DNA from: Bradyrhizobium sp. Tv2a-2
Lineage (GTDB): Bacteria > Pseudomonadota > Alphaproteobacteria > Rhizobiales > Xanthobacteraceae
Assembly: GCF_000472425.1 (NCBI RefSeq)
Contig: NZ_AXAI01000002.1
Coordinates: 410,748 to 474,747 of the forward strand
DNA: 64,000 bases
Direction: 5' to 3'
The stretch's first letter is position 1, and the number at the start of each line of letters is the position of its first letter. A model generated the notes under the pieces. The model did no database searches, had not been told where the DNA came from, and worked only from the letters and a program-made list of their open reading frames with translations. Both the position numbers and the translations under genes were made by a program. Shown here piece after piece: positions 17,376-26,162 of the stretch.

Positions 17376-19727
17376 ATGAAGGTCGCGATTATCGGTGGCG
17401 GACCGGCCGGTCTCTACGCGGCGATTCTGCTACGCAAGCAACGACCACAGGCGGAGATCTCGGTCTATGAGCGCAACCGCGCCGACGATACGTTCGGCTT
17501 CGGCGTCGTGTTTTCCGATGCAACACTCGACAATTTCGAGAAATACGACCCGCCGAGCTACCGGCGCATCATCCAGGAATTTGCCTATTGGGACGACATC
17601 GCCGTGCATTTTCGTGGCACGGTGCACCGGGTTGGCGGCAACGGCTTTTGCGGCTGCTCGCGTCGCAAGCTGCTTCTGATCCTGCAGGAACGGGCGCGCG
17701 AACTCGGCGTCACCCTGCATTTCGAAGCCGATATCGACGATGAGTCCCGTTTCGCGGACGCCGATCTCGTCATTCTCGCCGACGGAATCAACAGCCGTTT
17801 CCGCGAAAAATATGTCGATCACTTCCAGCCCGAGATCGATGTGCGCGCCAACATGTTCGCATGGATGGGGTCGACGCGGCCGCTCGATGCCTTCACCTTC
17901 ATCTTCCAGGAAACCGAATGGGGCCCCTTCATTGCCCATGCCTATCAATATGAGGTGGGCCGCTCGACCTGGATTTTCGAGACCGATCCCGAAACCTTCG
18001 AGCGAGCAGGGCTCAAGGGCCTGAACGAGCGGCAATCGGCTGACCGGATGGCAGAGATCTTTGGCTGGTTCCTCGGCGGCCACCAGCTTCTCACCAACCG
18101 CTCGATGTGGCGCAATTTTCCAATGATCCGCAGTAAGCGCTGGGTCAGGGACAATATGGTGCTGCTTGGCGACGCGAAAGCGAGCGCGCATTTCTCGATC
18201 GGCTCGGGCACCAAACTTGCGATGGAGGATGCGATCGCATTGGCCGATGCCATGCGCGATAGCCCGACTGTCGCCGCAGCTCTCCAGAAATACGAGCATG
18301 GCCGCCGCGAGGAGGTCGAGAAAACCCAACATGCGGCCGACGTCTCGCTGGTCTGGTTCGAGCATGTCGATCGCTTCTGGGATTTCGATCCCGTTCAGTT
18401 CGCCTTTGGGGTGATGACGCGATCGAAGGCGATCACCTACGACAATCTGAATTTGCGCGCGCCGGATTTTGTCGCCGAAGTCGATAAGGCTTTTGCCAGG
18501 CAGGTTCGCGCCAAAGGCTTCGATGTCAACGTCGAAAAGCCGCTCGCACCGATGTTCCAGCCGTTCCGCCTGCGGGACATGGAAATCACCAATCGCGCCG
18601 TGGTGTCGCCAATGTGCATGTATGCGGCGGAAGAGGGCGTGCCCGGCGATTTTCATCTGGTGCACTACGGATCGCGCGCAATGGGCGGCGCCGGCCTGAT
18701 CTTCACTGAAATGACCTGTGTCGGTCGCGATGCCCGGATCACGCCCGGCTGTGCCGGGTTGTGGAACGATGCGCAGGAAGGTGCATGGCGCCGCATCGTC
18801 GATTTTGTGCACGCCAATTCGGCGGCAAAGTTCGCCTTTCAGCTCGGACATGCCGGTCGCAAGGGCGCCACCAAATTGATGTGGGACGGCATCGATCGCC
18901 CCCTGGAACAGGGCGGCTGGGATGTCGTCTCGGCCTCACCGATTCCCTATTTCCCCGATAGCCAGGTTCCGCGCGAGCTCGACCGGGCCGCGATGGAAGC
19001 GGTCAAGGCCGCTTTCGTTGCCGCGGCCGAGCGCGGCGAGCGCTGCGGCTTCGATATGCTGGAGCTGCATTGCGCCCACGGCTACCTGCTGGCGAGCTTC
19101 ATTTCGCCGCTGACCAACACACGTAGCGACGCCTATGGCGGCTCGCTGGATAATCGCCTGCGTTTCCCGCTTGAGGTCTTCGAGGCGTTGCGCGCGGTCT
19201 GGCCCAAGCACAAGCCGATGTCCGTGCGTATTTCCGCAACCGACTGGGCTGACGGCGGCATCACCGGCGATGACGCGGTGCAGATCGCGCGGGCGTTCGC
19301 GGACGCAGGCGTTGATCTTGTCGACGTGTCCACGGGGCAGACCGTGCGCGATGCGCAGCCAGTCTATGGCCGCATGTTCCAGACGCCGTTTTCGGATCAG
19401 GTCCGCAACGAGGCGCGCGTGGCCACCATGTGCGTCGGCAACATCACCTCGGCCGACCAGGTCAATACCATCCTGGCAGGCGGTCGGGCGGACCTTGTCG
19501 CTCTCGGCCGCCCGCATCTTGTCGATCCCGCCTTCACCATCAAGGCTGCCGCCTGGTACGGCGCGGGCGATGTGTTTTGCCCGCCGCAATATCTGCCGGG
19601 CAAGGAGCAGATCTTCCGCAACAGCGTGCGGGAGAGGCAGGACCTCGAGGATCTGAAAATTAAGGCTAAGCCGAAGACCCGGGCGGAGCTGAAAGCCGAG
19701 GCGACAAAGCCGCTTGCGGCGGAGTGA
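17376..19727 (+). CDS. Bifunctional aryl-CoA monooxygenase/reductase (2-aminobenzoyl-CoA monooxygenase/reductase type; salicylyl-CoA 5-hydroxylase domain plus OYE domain)
   Basis: 783 residues, a two-domain flavoprotein. Residues 1 to about 370 form an FAD aromatic hydroxylase: dinucleotide motif [12 protein letters not shown] at the N-terminus, an [10 protein letters not shown] segment and the [17 protein letters not shown]-ribityl motif. Residues from about 390 form an Old Yellow Enzyme barrel: [37 protein letters not shown] and the [10 protein letters not shown] phosphate site. Azoarcus evansii 2-aminobenzoyl-CoA monooxygenase/reductase has this fusion and subunit size (about 85 kDa); it hydroxylates and reduces the ring of 2-aminobenzoyl-CoA. 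Salicylyl-CoA is the alternative substrate. A GGAGG site and a MarR-type operator precede the gene. Confidence 0.88.
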   Translation: MKVAIIGGGPAGLYAAILLRKQRPQAEISVYERNRADDTFGFGVVFSDATLDNFEKYDPPSYRRIIQEFAYWDDIAVHFRGTVHRVGGNGFCGCSRRKLLLILQERARELGVTLHFEADIDDESRFADADLVILADGINSRFREKYVDHFQPEIDVRANMFAWMGSTRPLDAFTFIFQETEWGPFIAHAYQYEVGRSTWIFETDPETFERAGLKGLNERQSADRMAEIFGWFLGGHQLLTNRSMWRNFPMIRSKRWVRDNMVLLGDAKASAHFSIGSGTKLAMEDAIALADAMRDSPTVAAALQKYEHGRREEVEKTQHAADVSLVWFEHVDRFWDFDPVQFAFGVMTRSKAITYDNLNLRAPDFVAEVDKAFARQVRAKGFDVNVEKPLAPMFQPFRLRDMEITNRAVVSPMCMYAAEEGVPGDFHLVHYGSRAMGGAGLIFTEMTCVGRDARITPGCAGLWNDAQEGAWRRIVDFVHANSAAKFAFQLGHAGRKGATKLMWDGIDRPLEQGGWDVVSASPIPYFPDSQVPRELDRAAMEAVKAAFVAAAERGERCGFDMLELHCAHGYLLASFISPLTNTRSDAYGGSLDNRLRFPLEVFEALRAVWPKHKPMSVRISATDWADGGITGDDAVQIARAFADAGVDLVDVSTGQTVRDAQPVYGRMFQTPFSDQVRNEARVATMCVGNITSADQVNTILAGGRADLVALGRPHLVDPAFTIKAAAWYGAGDVFCPPQYLPGKEQIFRNSVRERQDLEDLKIKAKPKTRAELKAEATKPLAAE

Positions 19728-19787
19728 AGGTCCGTGCGACCTTATGTGGGTTTTGCGTAACTCGTCCTCTGGCTTGGAGTAAGGGCG

Positions 19788-21047
19788 ATGAAGGCCATTG
19801 TTGTCGGTGGCGGGATCGGTGGCTTGACCACCGCACTGATGTTGCGAGCGCGCGGCATCGATTGCGAGGTGTTCGAGCAGGCCGATTCCATCCGTGAGCT
19901 CGGCGTCGGCATCAACACCTTGCCTCATGCGATCCGTGAGCTTGCCGGAATAGGCCTCCTGGATCGCCTCGACGACGTCGCGATCCGCACCGCCGAATTG
20001 TTCTATCTCACCCGTCACGGCCAGCAGGTCTGGCACGAGAAGCGTGGGCTCGACGCCGGCCACGACGTGCCGCAATTCTCCATACATCGCGGTCGGCTCC
20101 AGGGCGTGATCTACCAGGCGGTGCTTGAACGGCTGGGCGTCGACGCCGTCCACGCCGGCTGCCGCCTTGGTTCATTCACCCAGGATGAGGGCGGGGTCAC
20201 TGCGTACTTCTTCGACCGTAGTGGCGCGCATTTGCATACCACGCGTGGCGATATTCTGATCGGCGCCGACGGCATCCACTCGAAGGTGCGGCAGACGCTG
20301 TTTCCGGAAGAGGGGCCACCCTGCTGGAACGGCTTGATGCTCTGGCGAGGCGCGGCGGATTGGCCAGCCTTCCTGACTGGCCGTTCCATGATCATCGCGG
20401 GTGGCCTGAGCGCCAAGGCCGTGGTGTACCCGATTGCCGAAGGCTCGAGCCCGGCAAGCCGCCTGACCAATTGGGCGGTCCTGGTCCGGATCGGTGACGG
20501 GACAGCGCCGCCGCCGCGCAGGGAGGATTGGTCGAGGCTTGGCAAGCCCGAGGAACTCATGCCGCATGTGGCGGGCTTCTCCATTCCCCAGGTTGACTTC
20601 GCCGCCCTGGTACGCGCCACGCCGGAGTTTTGGGAATATCCCTGCTGCGACCGCGACCCGCTGCCCTATTGGTCGAACGGACGCGTGACGCTGCTCGGCG
20701 ACGCCGCGCATCCCATGTACCCCGTCGGCTCAAACGGAGCCTCGCAGGCCGTCCTGGACGCGCGCTGTCTCGCCGATACCCTGGCGCGCAGCGAACATCC
20801 GCGCCAGGGCCTGATGGCCTATGAGCGCCAGCGCCTGCCGATGACCGCGGAGATCGTCGCCTCAAATCGCCGCGGTGGTCCGGAAGGTGTCATCGATGCG
20901 GTCGAGCAGCTCGCGCCGCAGGGATTTACCGACATCGAAAGCGTGCTCAACTACGAATCACGCGAGGCGATCGTACGCGGCTACGCCGCACGGGCAGGTT
21001 TCGCCGCCCGCGTCGTGTCGCGGCAGGATGATCGTCAGGCCAGTTAG
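19788..21047 (+). CDS. FAD-dependent aromatic monooxygenase, PhzS-like
   Basis: 419 residues, a class A flavin monooxygenase. The FAD motif GGGIGG is at about 7-12, the DG motif in LIGADGIHSKVR, and the GD motif in LLGDAAHPMYPVGSNGASQA. The segments RELGVGINTLPHAIREL, FSIHRGRLQ, LMLWRGAADW and RDPLPYWSNGRVTLLGD closely follow the pattern of PhzS, which hydroxylates a phenazine carboxylate. It follows the bifunctional aryl-CoA enzyme by 60 bases with GGAG upstream of its ATG. A free aromatic or heteroaromatic acid is the likely substrate, but which one cannot be read from sequence. Ends three bases into the convergent cupin gene. Confidence 0.85.
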   Translation: MKAIVVGGGIGGLTTALMLRARGIDCEVFEQADSIRELGVGINTLPHAIRELAGIGLLDRLDDVAIRTAELFYLTRHGQQVWHEKRGLDAGHDVPQFSIHRGRLQGVIYQAVLERLGVDAVHAGCRLGSFTQDEGGVTAYFFDRSGAHLHTTRGDILIGADGIHSKVRQTLFPEEGPPCWNGLMLWRGAADWPAFLTGRSMIIAGGLSAKAVVYPIAEGSSPASRLTNWAVLVRIGDGTAPPPRREDWSRLGKPEELMPHVAGFSIPQVDFAALVRATPEFWEYPCCDRDPLPYWSNGRVTLLGDAAHPMYPVGSNGASQAVLDARCLADTLARSEHPRQGLMAYERQRLPMTAEIVASNRRGGPEGVIDAVEQLAPQGFTDIESVLNYESREAIVRGYAARAGFAARVVSRQDDRQAS

Positions 21048-21496
21048 CCCGGAGGCGGTGGCAGGAAGTGGATGTTGTGCTCAGCTGCGAGCTTGACCAC
21101 GTCCTCCGGATTCTGGTGCTTCATGTTGTGGATGGCCCAGAACAGATCGTAGAGCCGGCGCGTCGGCGACACCCAGAACAGCGTCTTGGCCGGCTGCTGT
21201 GACTTGTTGAAAATGCCATGTGGCTTACCCATTGGCAGGCGTACCGTGTCTCCAGGCGTTGCGAACTCATCGGCGCCATCAAGCATGAAGTCGAGCCGGC
21301 CCTCCAGTATGTAGAGATACTCATCCTGGTCGGGATGGATATGAGGCGGCACGAAGGTGCCGGGTGGAAAGGTCGCGTGCCAGGAGAAACTGTGCTCCGT
21401 GCGGCTTTTCGGCACATAGGTCTGGCCGAGGATATTCCAGGCGATGCCCTGGATGCCTTCGTTGGCCCGCGTAATGCCGGCGATCTCGCTTTTCAT
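21044..21496 (-). CDS. Cupin domain protein
   Basis: 150 residues from the ATG at 21496, chosen because GAAGGAAA stands upstream. A single cupin barrel with motif 1 PPHIHPDQDEYLYILEG (metal-binding histidines and glutamate) and motif 2 around PMGKPHGIFN with a further histidine. Such small cupins may be metal-dependent dioxygenases, isomerases or binding proteins. It follows a Liv-type binding protein by 17 bases and is probably cotranscribed with it; its stop overlaps the PhzS-like gene's stop. No specific reaction can be assigned. Confidence 0.82.
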   Translation of the reverse strand: MKSEIAGITRANEGIQGIAWNILGQTYVPKSRTEHSFSWHATFPPGTFVPPHIHPDQDEYLYILEGRLDFMLDGADEFATPGDTVRLPMGKPHGIFNKSQQPAKTLFWVSPTRRLYDLFWAIHNMKHQNPEDVVKLAAEHNIHFLPPPPG

Positions 21497-21513
21497 GCGT
21501 CGTTTCCTTCTCG

Positions 21514-22689
21514 TTAGTTGCCCGGCGCGCAATCCTTGGCGTAGCGGTCGCCGTAAGTCTCGAACACTTTCTGGACGATCTCGGTCTGGAATTTTCCGTC
21601 CGGGCGTTTGGCGACCTTGGTAAGGTAGAAATCCTGGATCGGATAGCCGTTGGCGTTGAATTTGAAGCTGCCGCGCAATGACGTGAAATCGGCTTTCTTC
21701 AGCGCGGCCGCAACGGCCTCTTTGTTGCTGAGATCACCCTTGACCGCCTTCACGGCGCTGTCGATCAGCATCGCCGCATCGTAGGCCTGCATGGCATAGG
21801 AGCCGGGTACGCTGTTGTAGGCGGCCTCGTAAGCGCTGACGAACTTCTTGTTTTGCGGATTGTCGAGATTGGGAGCCCAATCCGCGCCCCCAAACATGCC
21901 GATCGCCGCGTCCTGCTGGGCCGCCAAGGTCGATTCATCGACGGTGAAGGCCGACAGCACCGGGATCGTGTCGGCAAGTCCGGCCTGCCGGTACTGCTTC
22001 ACCAGGTTGACGCCCATGCCTCCCGGCATGAAGGTGAACACTGCGTCGGGTTTAAGCGAAGCAATCTTTGAGAGCTCCGGCTGGAAATCCAGTGTGCCCA
22101 GCGGCATGTAGGACTCCTCGACGATCTCGCCCTTGTAATCGAGCTTGAAGCCAGCGACGGAATCCCGTCCCGCCTGATAGTTCGGCACCAGCAGATAGAC
22201 GCGCCTGTAGCCGCGATCCTGCGCGACCTTGCCGAGGATCTCGTGCACCTGGTCGTTCTGGTACGACGTCACATAGAAAAACGGGCTGCATTCCTTGCCA
22301 GCGTAGCTGGAAGGACCGGCATTGGGGCTGATCAGGAAAGTCTTGGTGTCGATCACAGGCTTGTGGATCGCCTGCAGGATATTGGAGAAGATCGGGCCGA
22401 CCACGAAGTCGACTTTGTCGCGCTCGAGCAGGCCTTTCACCTTGGTGACGGCCGCATCGGGCTTGAGCTCGTCGTCGACCACGGTCACTTCGACATCCTT
22501 GCCGCCCACCTTGCCGCCGAGGTCCTTCACCGCCAGCGCAAATCCGTCGCGCGCCTGTTGGCCGAGCACCGCCGCGGGGCCAGACAGCGTCACGATCACG
22601 CCGACCTTGATCTTGTCCTCTGCGACGGCTGCGCTCGAGACCATGCTCAACAGGACGGCCAGCCCGGCCCCCAGCGATTGCTTATTCAT
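21514..22689 (-). CDS. ABC transporter substrate-binding protein, branched-chain amino acid/aromatic acid (LivK) type
   Basis: 391 residues, Peripla_BP_6 fold. A signal peptide spans about residues 1-23 (cleavage near AVAEDK), then the family start KVGVIVTLSGPAAVLGQQ. The ATG at 22689 has AGGGGAG upstream. No permease or ATPase gene is adjacent, so it must use a Liv transporter encoded elsewhere, perhaps the complete set at 45.4-50.1 kb. Relatives of this type bind aromatic acids such as benzoate or hydroxybenzoate, which would suit the neighbouring aryl-CoA genes; that link is inference. Confidence 0.88.
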   Translation of the reverse strand: MNKQSLGAGLAVLLSMVSSAAVAEDKIKVGVIVTLSGPAAVLGQQARDGFALAVKDLGGKVGGKDVEVTVVDDELKPDAAVTKVKGLLERDKVDFVVGPIFSNILQAIHKPVIDTKTFLISPNAGPSSYAGKECSPFFYVTSYQNDQVHEILGKVAQDRGYRRVYLLVPNYQAGRDSVAGFKLDYKGEIVEESYMPLGTLDFQPELSKIASLKPDAVFTFMPGGMGVNLVKQYRQAGLADTIPVLSAFTVDESTLAAQQDAAIGMFGGADWAPNLDNPQNKKFVSAYEAAYNSVPGSYAMQAYDAAMLIDSAVKAVKGDLSNKEAVAAALKKADFTSLRGSFKFNANGYPIQDFYLTKVAKRPDGKFQTEIVQKVFETYGDRYAKDCAPGN

Positions 22690-22998
22690 GGCAACTCCCC
22701 TGATGATCGGCGGCTCCCGCCTTGAGCCGAATGACTGGGCCGCGTGGCCGCAAGCTTATTCTGACGACTGCGCTTGCTGCAAGCGGCGCGGCGACGCGCG
22801 GATGCCCGCCGCCTCCAGCATGCAAGGGGCACGCCAATTACTTGAAGCCTAAAGAAAATGGCCCCAAGGCCGGCCATGCCCGGGATCGTCTGCAATTTTG
22901 ACTTGTGGGCCGATCGAAAATATTTGAAGGTCAAAATAATGGCCGTCCTGTCCGCCACGACGCAGGCGGGAGCCACCACTGGCAGGTATGATCGCATC
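22690..22998. other. Divergent intergenic region between the Liv-type binding protein and marR
   Basis: About 309 bases without a supported gene. The frame of the MarR gene is open through much of it, but the operator at 22917-22940 lies there, so it is better read as promoter DNA. No RNA gene or repeat other than that operator was seen. Confidence 0.6.
22917..22940. promoter_or_regulatory. Putative MarR operator upstream of marR (copy 4)
   Basis: AAAATATTTGA, AGG, TCAAAATAAT: inverted repeat with perfect TTTGA/TCAAA arms, related to the intact copy at 17325. It sits about 60 bases before the favoured marR start codon, consistent with autoregulation. Confidence 0.55.
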
Positions 22999-23493
22999 AT
23001 GATGCTGGATTCCGAGACCAAGGCCGTTGAACTGCCTGAAGATCACGGCAACGAATTGCGGCTGTGGCTCCGGCTCCTCACCTGCACGACCCTGATCGAG
23101 GGCGAGGTGCGGAGCCGCTTGCGCGAGCGTTTCGATGTTACGCTGCCGCGCTTTGATCTGATGGCCCAGCTCGACAAGGCGCCCGACGGCATGACGCTGT
23201 CGGATGTGTCCAAGCGCATGATGGTGTCCAACGGCAATGTCACCGGGCTTGTCGAGCGGCTTGTCGAATCCGGCCATCTTGATCGTCGCACATCGGAAAA
23301 CGACCGCCGCGTGCAGGTCATCCGTCTCACCAAGGCCGGCCGCGCGGAGTTCCGCAAGATGGCCGCGGAGCACGAGACCTGGATTGCGGACCTGTTCTCG
23401 GATCTCACCCCAAAGGATGTGCGTGAGCTGATGCGGCTGTTGGCCAAGACCAAGGCATCGGCACAGAAGTCCGCTGGCCGACGGACTCCGTGA
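22999..23493 (+). CDS. MarR family transcriptional regulator
   Basis: About 164 residues from the ATG at 22999, the usual MarR length; ATGs at 22939 and 22858 are in frame, but the former abuts and the latter precedes the operator-like repeat, so I prefer the internal start although its ribosome site is weak. The winged helix is visible in GMTLSDVSKRMMVSNGNVTGLVERLVESGHL and the wing in RRTSENDRRVQVIRLT. MarR proteins of aryl-CoA clusters (for example BadR, CouR) are repressors relieved by the aryl-CoA or acid. It overlaps the next gene by GTGA. Likely controls the five TTATTTTA-type operators in 15.5-24.4 kb. Confidence 0.85.
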   Translation: MMLDSETKAVELPEDHGNELRLWLRLLTCTTLIEGEVRSRLRERFDVTLPRFDLMAQLDKAPDGMTLSDVSKRMMVSNGNVTGLVERLVESGHLDRRTSENDRRVQVIRLTKAGRAEFRKMAAEHETWIADLFSDLTPKDVRELMRLLAKTKASAQKSAGRRTP

Positions 23494-24314
23494 ACCAAAT
23501 GGCAGAGATCGACTACGAGGTCGAATACAACAACCGGGCCAGGGTTCCGGAAAGCCCTGCATTGATTGCGGGATGGGCGCGGGACGCTGCGGCCTATCGG
23601 ACGCAATGTCCGCAGCGTGCCATGTCGTACGGGCCTGGCGCCCGCAACAGGATCGATTTCTTCGCCGGCGATACACAAGGCCCGATCGTCGTCTTCATCC
23701 ACGGCGGCTATTGGCAGGCTCTGGACGGTTCCTCGTTCAGCCACTGCGCGCGCGGTCTGAATAGCCATGGCATCAGCGTTGCCATCCCGACCTACGACCT
23801 CTGTCCCGACGTTACGGTAGGGGACATCATTGAACAGATGCGTGCTGCGACCCAGGCTCTGGCGAAGCTCGGCCAACGGCTGGTGATCGCGGGACACTCG
23901 GCAGGCGGGCATCTTGCAGCCTGCATGCTGGCGACGCATTGGCCCTCCATCGACGCTGCGCTGCCGCAGGACTTGGTGATGGCCGCATACGCCATTTCCG
24001 GTCTTTTCGACCTTGTCCCGCTGGTCGGAACGTCGGTCAACGGAGCACTTCGCCTTGATGATGCGTCCGCGAAGGCCGCGAGCCCGCTGTTCCGGTCGCC
24101 CCCAAAGGGCGCCAGTCTTGATGCGGTCGTCGGCGGGCGCGAAAGCGCGGAATATTTCCGACAGAGCCGCACCATTGTCGAGCAGTGGGGGTGCGCGGGC
24201 GTTGCCACGCAGTTTGGCGTGGTTGCCGATGCCAACCATTTTACCGCGATCGCGCCCCTGGCCGAGCCGGCATCGCCGATGGTTGCGCGGCTGAGCCAAC
24301 TGGCGCGCGGCTAA
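23490..24314 (+). CDS. Alpha/beta hydrolase, arylformamidase (kynurenine formamidase)-like
   Basis: 274 residues from the GTG at 23490 that overlaps the marR stop; an ATG at 23499 is the alternative. Marks are the oxyanion motif HGGYW (71-75), typical of the esterase/lipase-type kynurenine formamidases, the nucleophile S137 in GHSAGG, and a C-terminal NHF histidine in VVADANHF. Kynurenine formamidase releases formate from N-formylkynurenine on the route to anthranilate, which would fit the 2-aminobenzoate theme, but neither tryptophan dioxygenase nor kynureninase is nearby. Hydrolysis of another formamide or ester is equally possible. Translationally coupled to marR. Confidence 0.8.
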   Translation: MNQMAEIDYEVEYNNRARVPESPALIAGWARDAAAYRTQCPQRAMSYGPGARNRIDFFAGDTQGPIVVFIHGGYWQALDGSSFSHCARGLNSHGISVAIPTYDLCPDVTVGDIIEQMRAATQALAKLGQRLVIAGHSAGGHLAACMLATHWPSIDAALPQDLVMAAYAISGLFDLVPLVGTSVNGALRLDDASAKAASPLFRSPPKGASLDAVVGGRESAEYFRQSRTIVEQWGCAGVATQFGVVADANHFTAIAPLAEPASPMVARLSQLARG

Positions 24315-24370
24315 TCGCCGCCTGCGTCAGGGGAAAGGGCGCCGAAGGCTCGAATTTCCGCTATTGCGCC

Positions 24371-24395
24371 AAATTATTTTAAGTATAAAATGTTT
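24371..24395. promoter_or_regulatory. Putative MarR operator upstream of the aryl-CoA ligase (copy 5)
   Basis: AAATTATTTTA, AGTA, TAAAATGTTT: the left arm is identical to that of the perfect repeat at 17325-17352; the right arm matches for six bases. It lies 60 bases before the ligase ATG. Confidence 0.58.
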
Positions 24396-24455
24396 AAGGA
24401 TAAAGCGCTGCCGGGCGTTCTGAACTTTGGTCCCGAACAAGAGGGGCAATGAGAG

Positions 24456-26135
24456 ATGTCAGGTGGAATTCCCAATCTCGGCCCGTCGGGCCATGTGGAC
24501 GATTTCGCACGGCGCAATCTTCCGCCGTTCGATCTGTGGCCGGATCTGCTGCTCGACCGACCTGAATTTCAGTATCCCGACTATCTCAATGTCGGGGTTG
24601 AGCTCACCGACCGTATTGTCGAGATGGGGATGGGCGATCGCATCGCCTTGATCGGCAACGGCCGCATGCGCACCTACAAGGAGCTTGCGGACTGGTCCAA
24701 TCGGCTTGCGCATGCGCTGGTTGAGAATTACGGCGTCAAGCCCGGCAATCGGGTGCTGATCCGCTCGGGTAACAATCCGGCGCTGGTGGCCGCCTGGCTT
24801 GCGGCGACCAAGGCCGGTGCCGTCGTCGTCAACACCATGCCGATGCTGCGGGCAGGGGAATTGTCTAGGATTGTCGACAAGGCCGAGGCCACGCTTGCGC
24901 TGACTGACAGCCGCATTGCCGACGAGCTTGTCGCTTGCGCCAAGACCAGCCGCTTCCTCAAGCAGGTCGTCAATTTCGACGGCACGTCCAATCACGATGC
25001 CGAACTCGACCGCGTCGCACTGAACAAGCCGGTTCGTTTCGATGCGGTGAAGACCGGGCGGGACGATGTTGCCCTGCTTGGCTTCACCTCGGGCACAACG
25101 GGCGAACCGAAGGCGACGATGCACTTTCATCGCGATCTCCTGATGATCGCGGATGGCTATGCGCGCGAAGTGCTCAAGGTCACGCCGGACGATGTCTTCG
25201 TCGGCTCTCCGCCACTCGCCTTCACCTTCGGGCTTGGCGGGCTTGCCATCTTCCCGTTGCGCTTCGGCGCCACCGCCACGCTGCTTGAAAACGCAACGCC
25301 GCCGGAGATGGTGAAGATCATCGAAACCTACAAGGCCACGGTCTGCTTCACCTCACCGACCGCCTATCGCGTGATGATGGCCGCGATGGACAAGGGCGCT
25401 GATCTGTCTTCGCTGCGTCTTGCCGTTTCGGCAGGCGAGACCCTGCCGGCGCCGGTGTTTGAAAGCTGGAGCCGGAAGACCGGCAAGCCGATCCTGGACG
25501 GCATCGGCAGCACGGAAATGCTGCATATCTTCATCACCAACCGGATTGGCGATTCCGTTGCCGGGACCACCGGGTATCCGGTGGCCGGCTACGAAGCAAA
25601 GATCGTGGACCAGGATATGAACGAGCTGCCGGCCGGCACGGTCGGCAAGCTCGCAGTGCGTGGGCCGACCGGCTGTCGCTATCTCGCCGATAGCCGGCAG
25701 ACCAACTATGTGAGCGACGGCTGGAATCTGACCGGCGATGCCTTCCTCCGCGATGAGAGCGGGCGTTTCTGCTTCGTCGCCCGCGGGGACGACATGATCA
25801 TTTCCTCCGGCTACAATATTGCAGGTCCCGAGGTCGAGGCAGCGTTGCTGTCGCATCCGGCCGTGGCGGAATGCGGCGTGGTCGGTGCGCCCGATGAAGC
25901 GCGGGGCATGATAGTGAAGGCCTTTGTAGTTCTGGCCCCGGATTTCAGCGGTGACGACGCGCTCGTCACGGCCCTGCAGGATCATGTGAAACACGAGATC
26001 GCGCCGTATAAATATCCGCGTGCGATCGAATTTGTCGCGCAACTGCCCAAGACCGAGACCGGCAAGCTGAAGCGGTTTGCCTTGAGGCAGATCGCGCAGG
26101 CCGGTCACGCATCGCCGGGCATGGCCGCGGAATGA
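24456..26135 (+). CDS. Aryl-CoA ligase (2-aminobenzoate/benzoate-CoA ligase type)
   Basis: 559 residues, AMP-forming, of the benzoate/2-aminobenzoate-CoA ligase branch. The N-terminus (DDFARRNLPP, then PDYLNVGVELTD) resembles those ligases; the nucleotide motif is GFTSGTTGEPK, the adenylate motif around GIGSTEMLHIF, then LTGDAFLRDESGRF, and the C-terminal QLPKTETGK holds the catalytic lysine at about 537. GAGGGG lies upstream of the ATG. It activates an aromatic acid as its CoA thioester, the expected entry step for the bifunctional enzyme at 17376. The PX4GK motif is a reported acetylation target of Pat enzymes. Followed by a Rid-family gene 27 bases on. Confidence 0.87.
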   Translation: MSGGIPNLGPSGHVDDFARRNLPPFDLWPDLLLDRPEFQYPDYLNVGVELTDRIVEMGMGDRIALIGNGRMRTYKELADWSNRLAHALVENYGVKPGNRVLIRSGNNPALVAAWLAATKAGAVVVNTMPMLRAGELSRIVDKAEATLALTDSRIADELVACAKTSRFLKQVVNFDGTSNHDAELDRVALNKPVRFDAVKTGRDDVALLGFTSGTTGEPKATMHFHRDLLMIADGYAREVLKVTPDDVFVGSPPLAFTFGLGGLAIFPLRFGATATLLENATPPEMVKIIETYKATVCFTSPTAYRVMMAAMDKGADLSSLRLAVSAGETLPAPVFESWSRKTGKPILDGIGSTEMLHIFITNRIGDSVAGTTGYPVAGYEAKIVDQDMNELPAGTVGKLAVRGPTGCRYLADSRQTNYVSDGWNLTGDAFLRDESGRFCFVARGDDMIISSGYNIAGPEVEAALLSHPAVAECGVVGAPDEARGMIVKAFVVLAPDFSGDDALVTALQDHVKHEIAPYKYPRAIEFVAQLPKTETGKLKRFALRQIAQAGHASPGMAAE

Positions 26136-26162
26136 AGCTATCTGAATGATGAGGATTTATTC

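Noticed and set aside
17430..18851. 473-codon open frame on the minus strand
   Set aside because: Antisense to the monooxygenase-OYE fusion; no recognisable motif and no ribosome site.
19727..19743. Six-base inverted repeat AAGGTC/GACCTT over the stop of the fusion gene
   Set aside because: Short stem overlapping the stop codon and no T-run; likely chance, and the next gene on the strand appears cotranscribed.
18936..20153. 405-codon open frame on the minus strand
   Set aside because: Spans the antisense of two confident genes and their gap; no motif.
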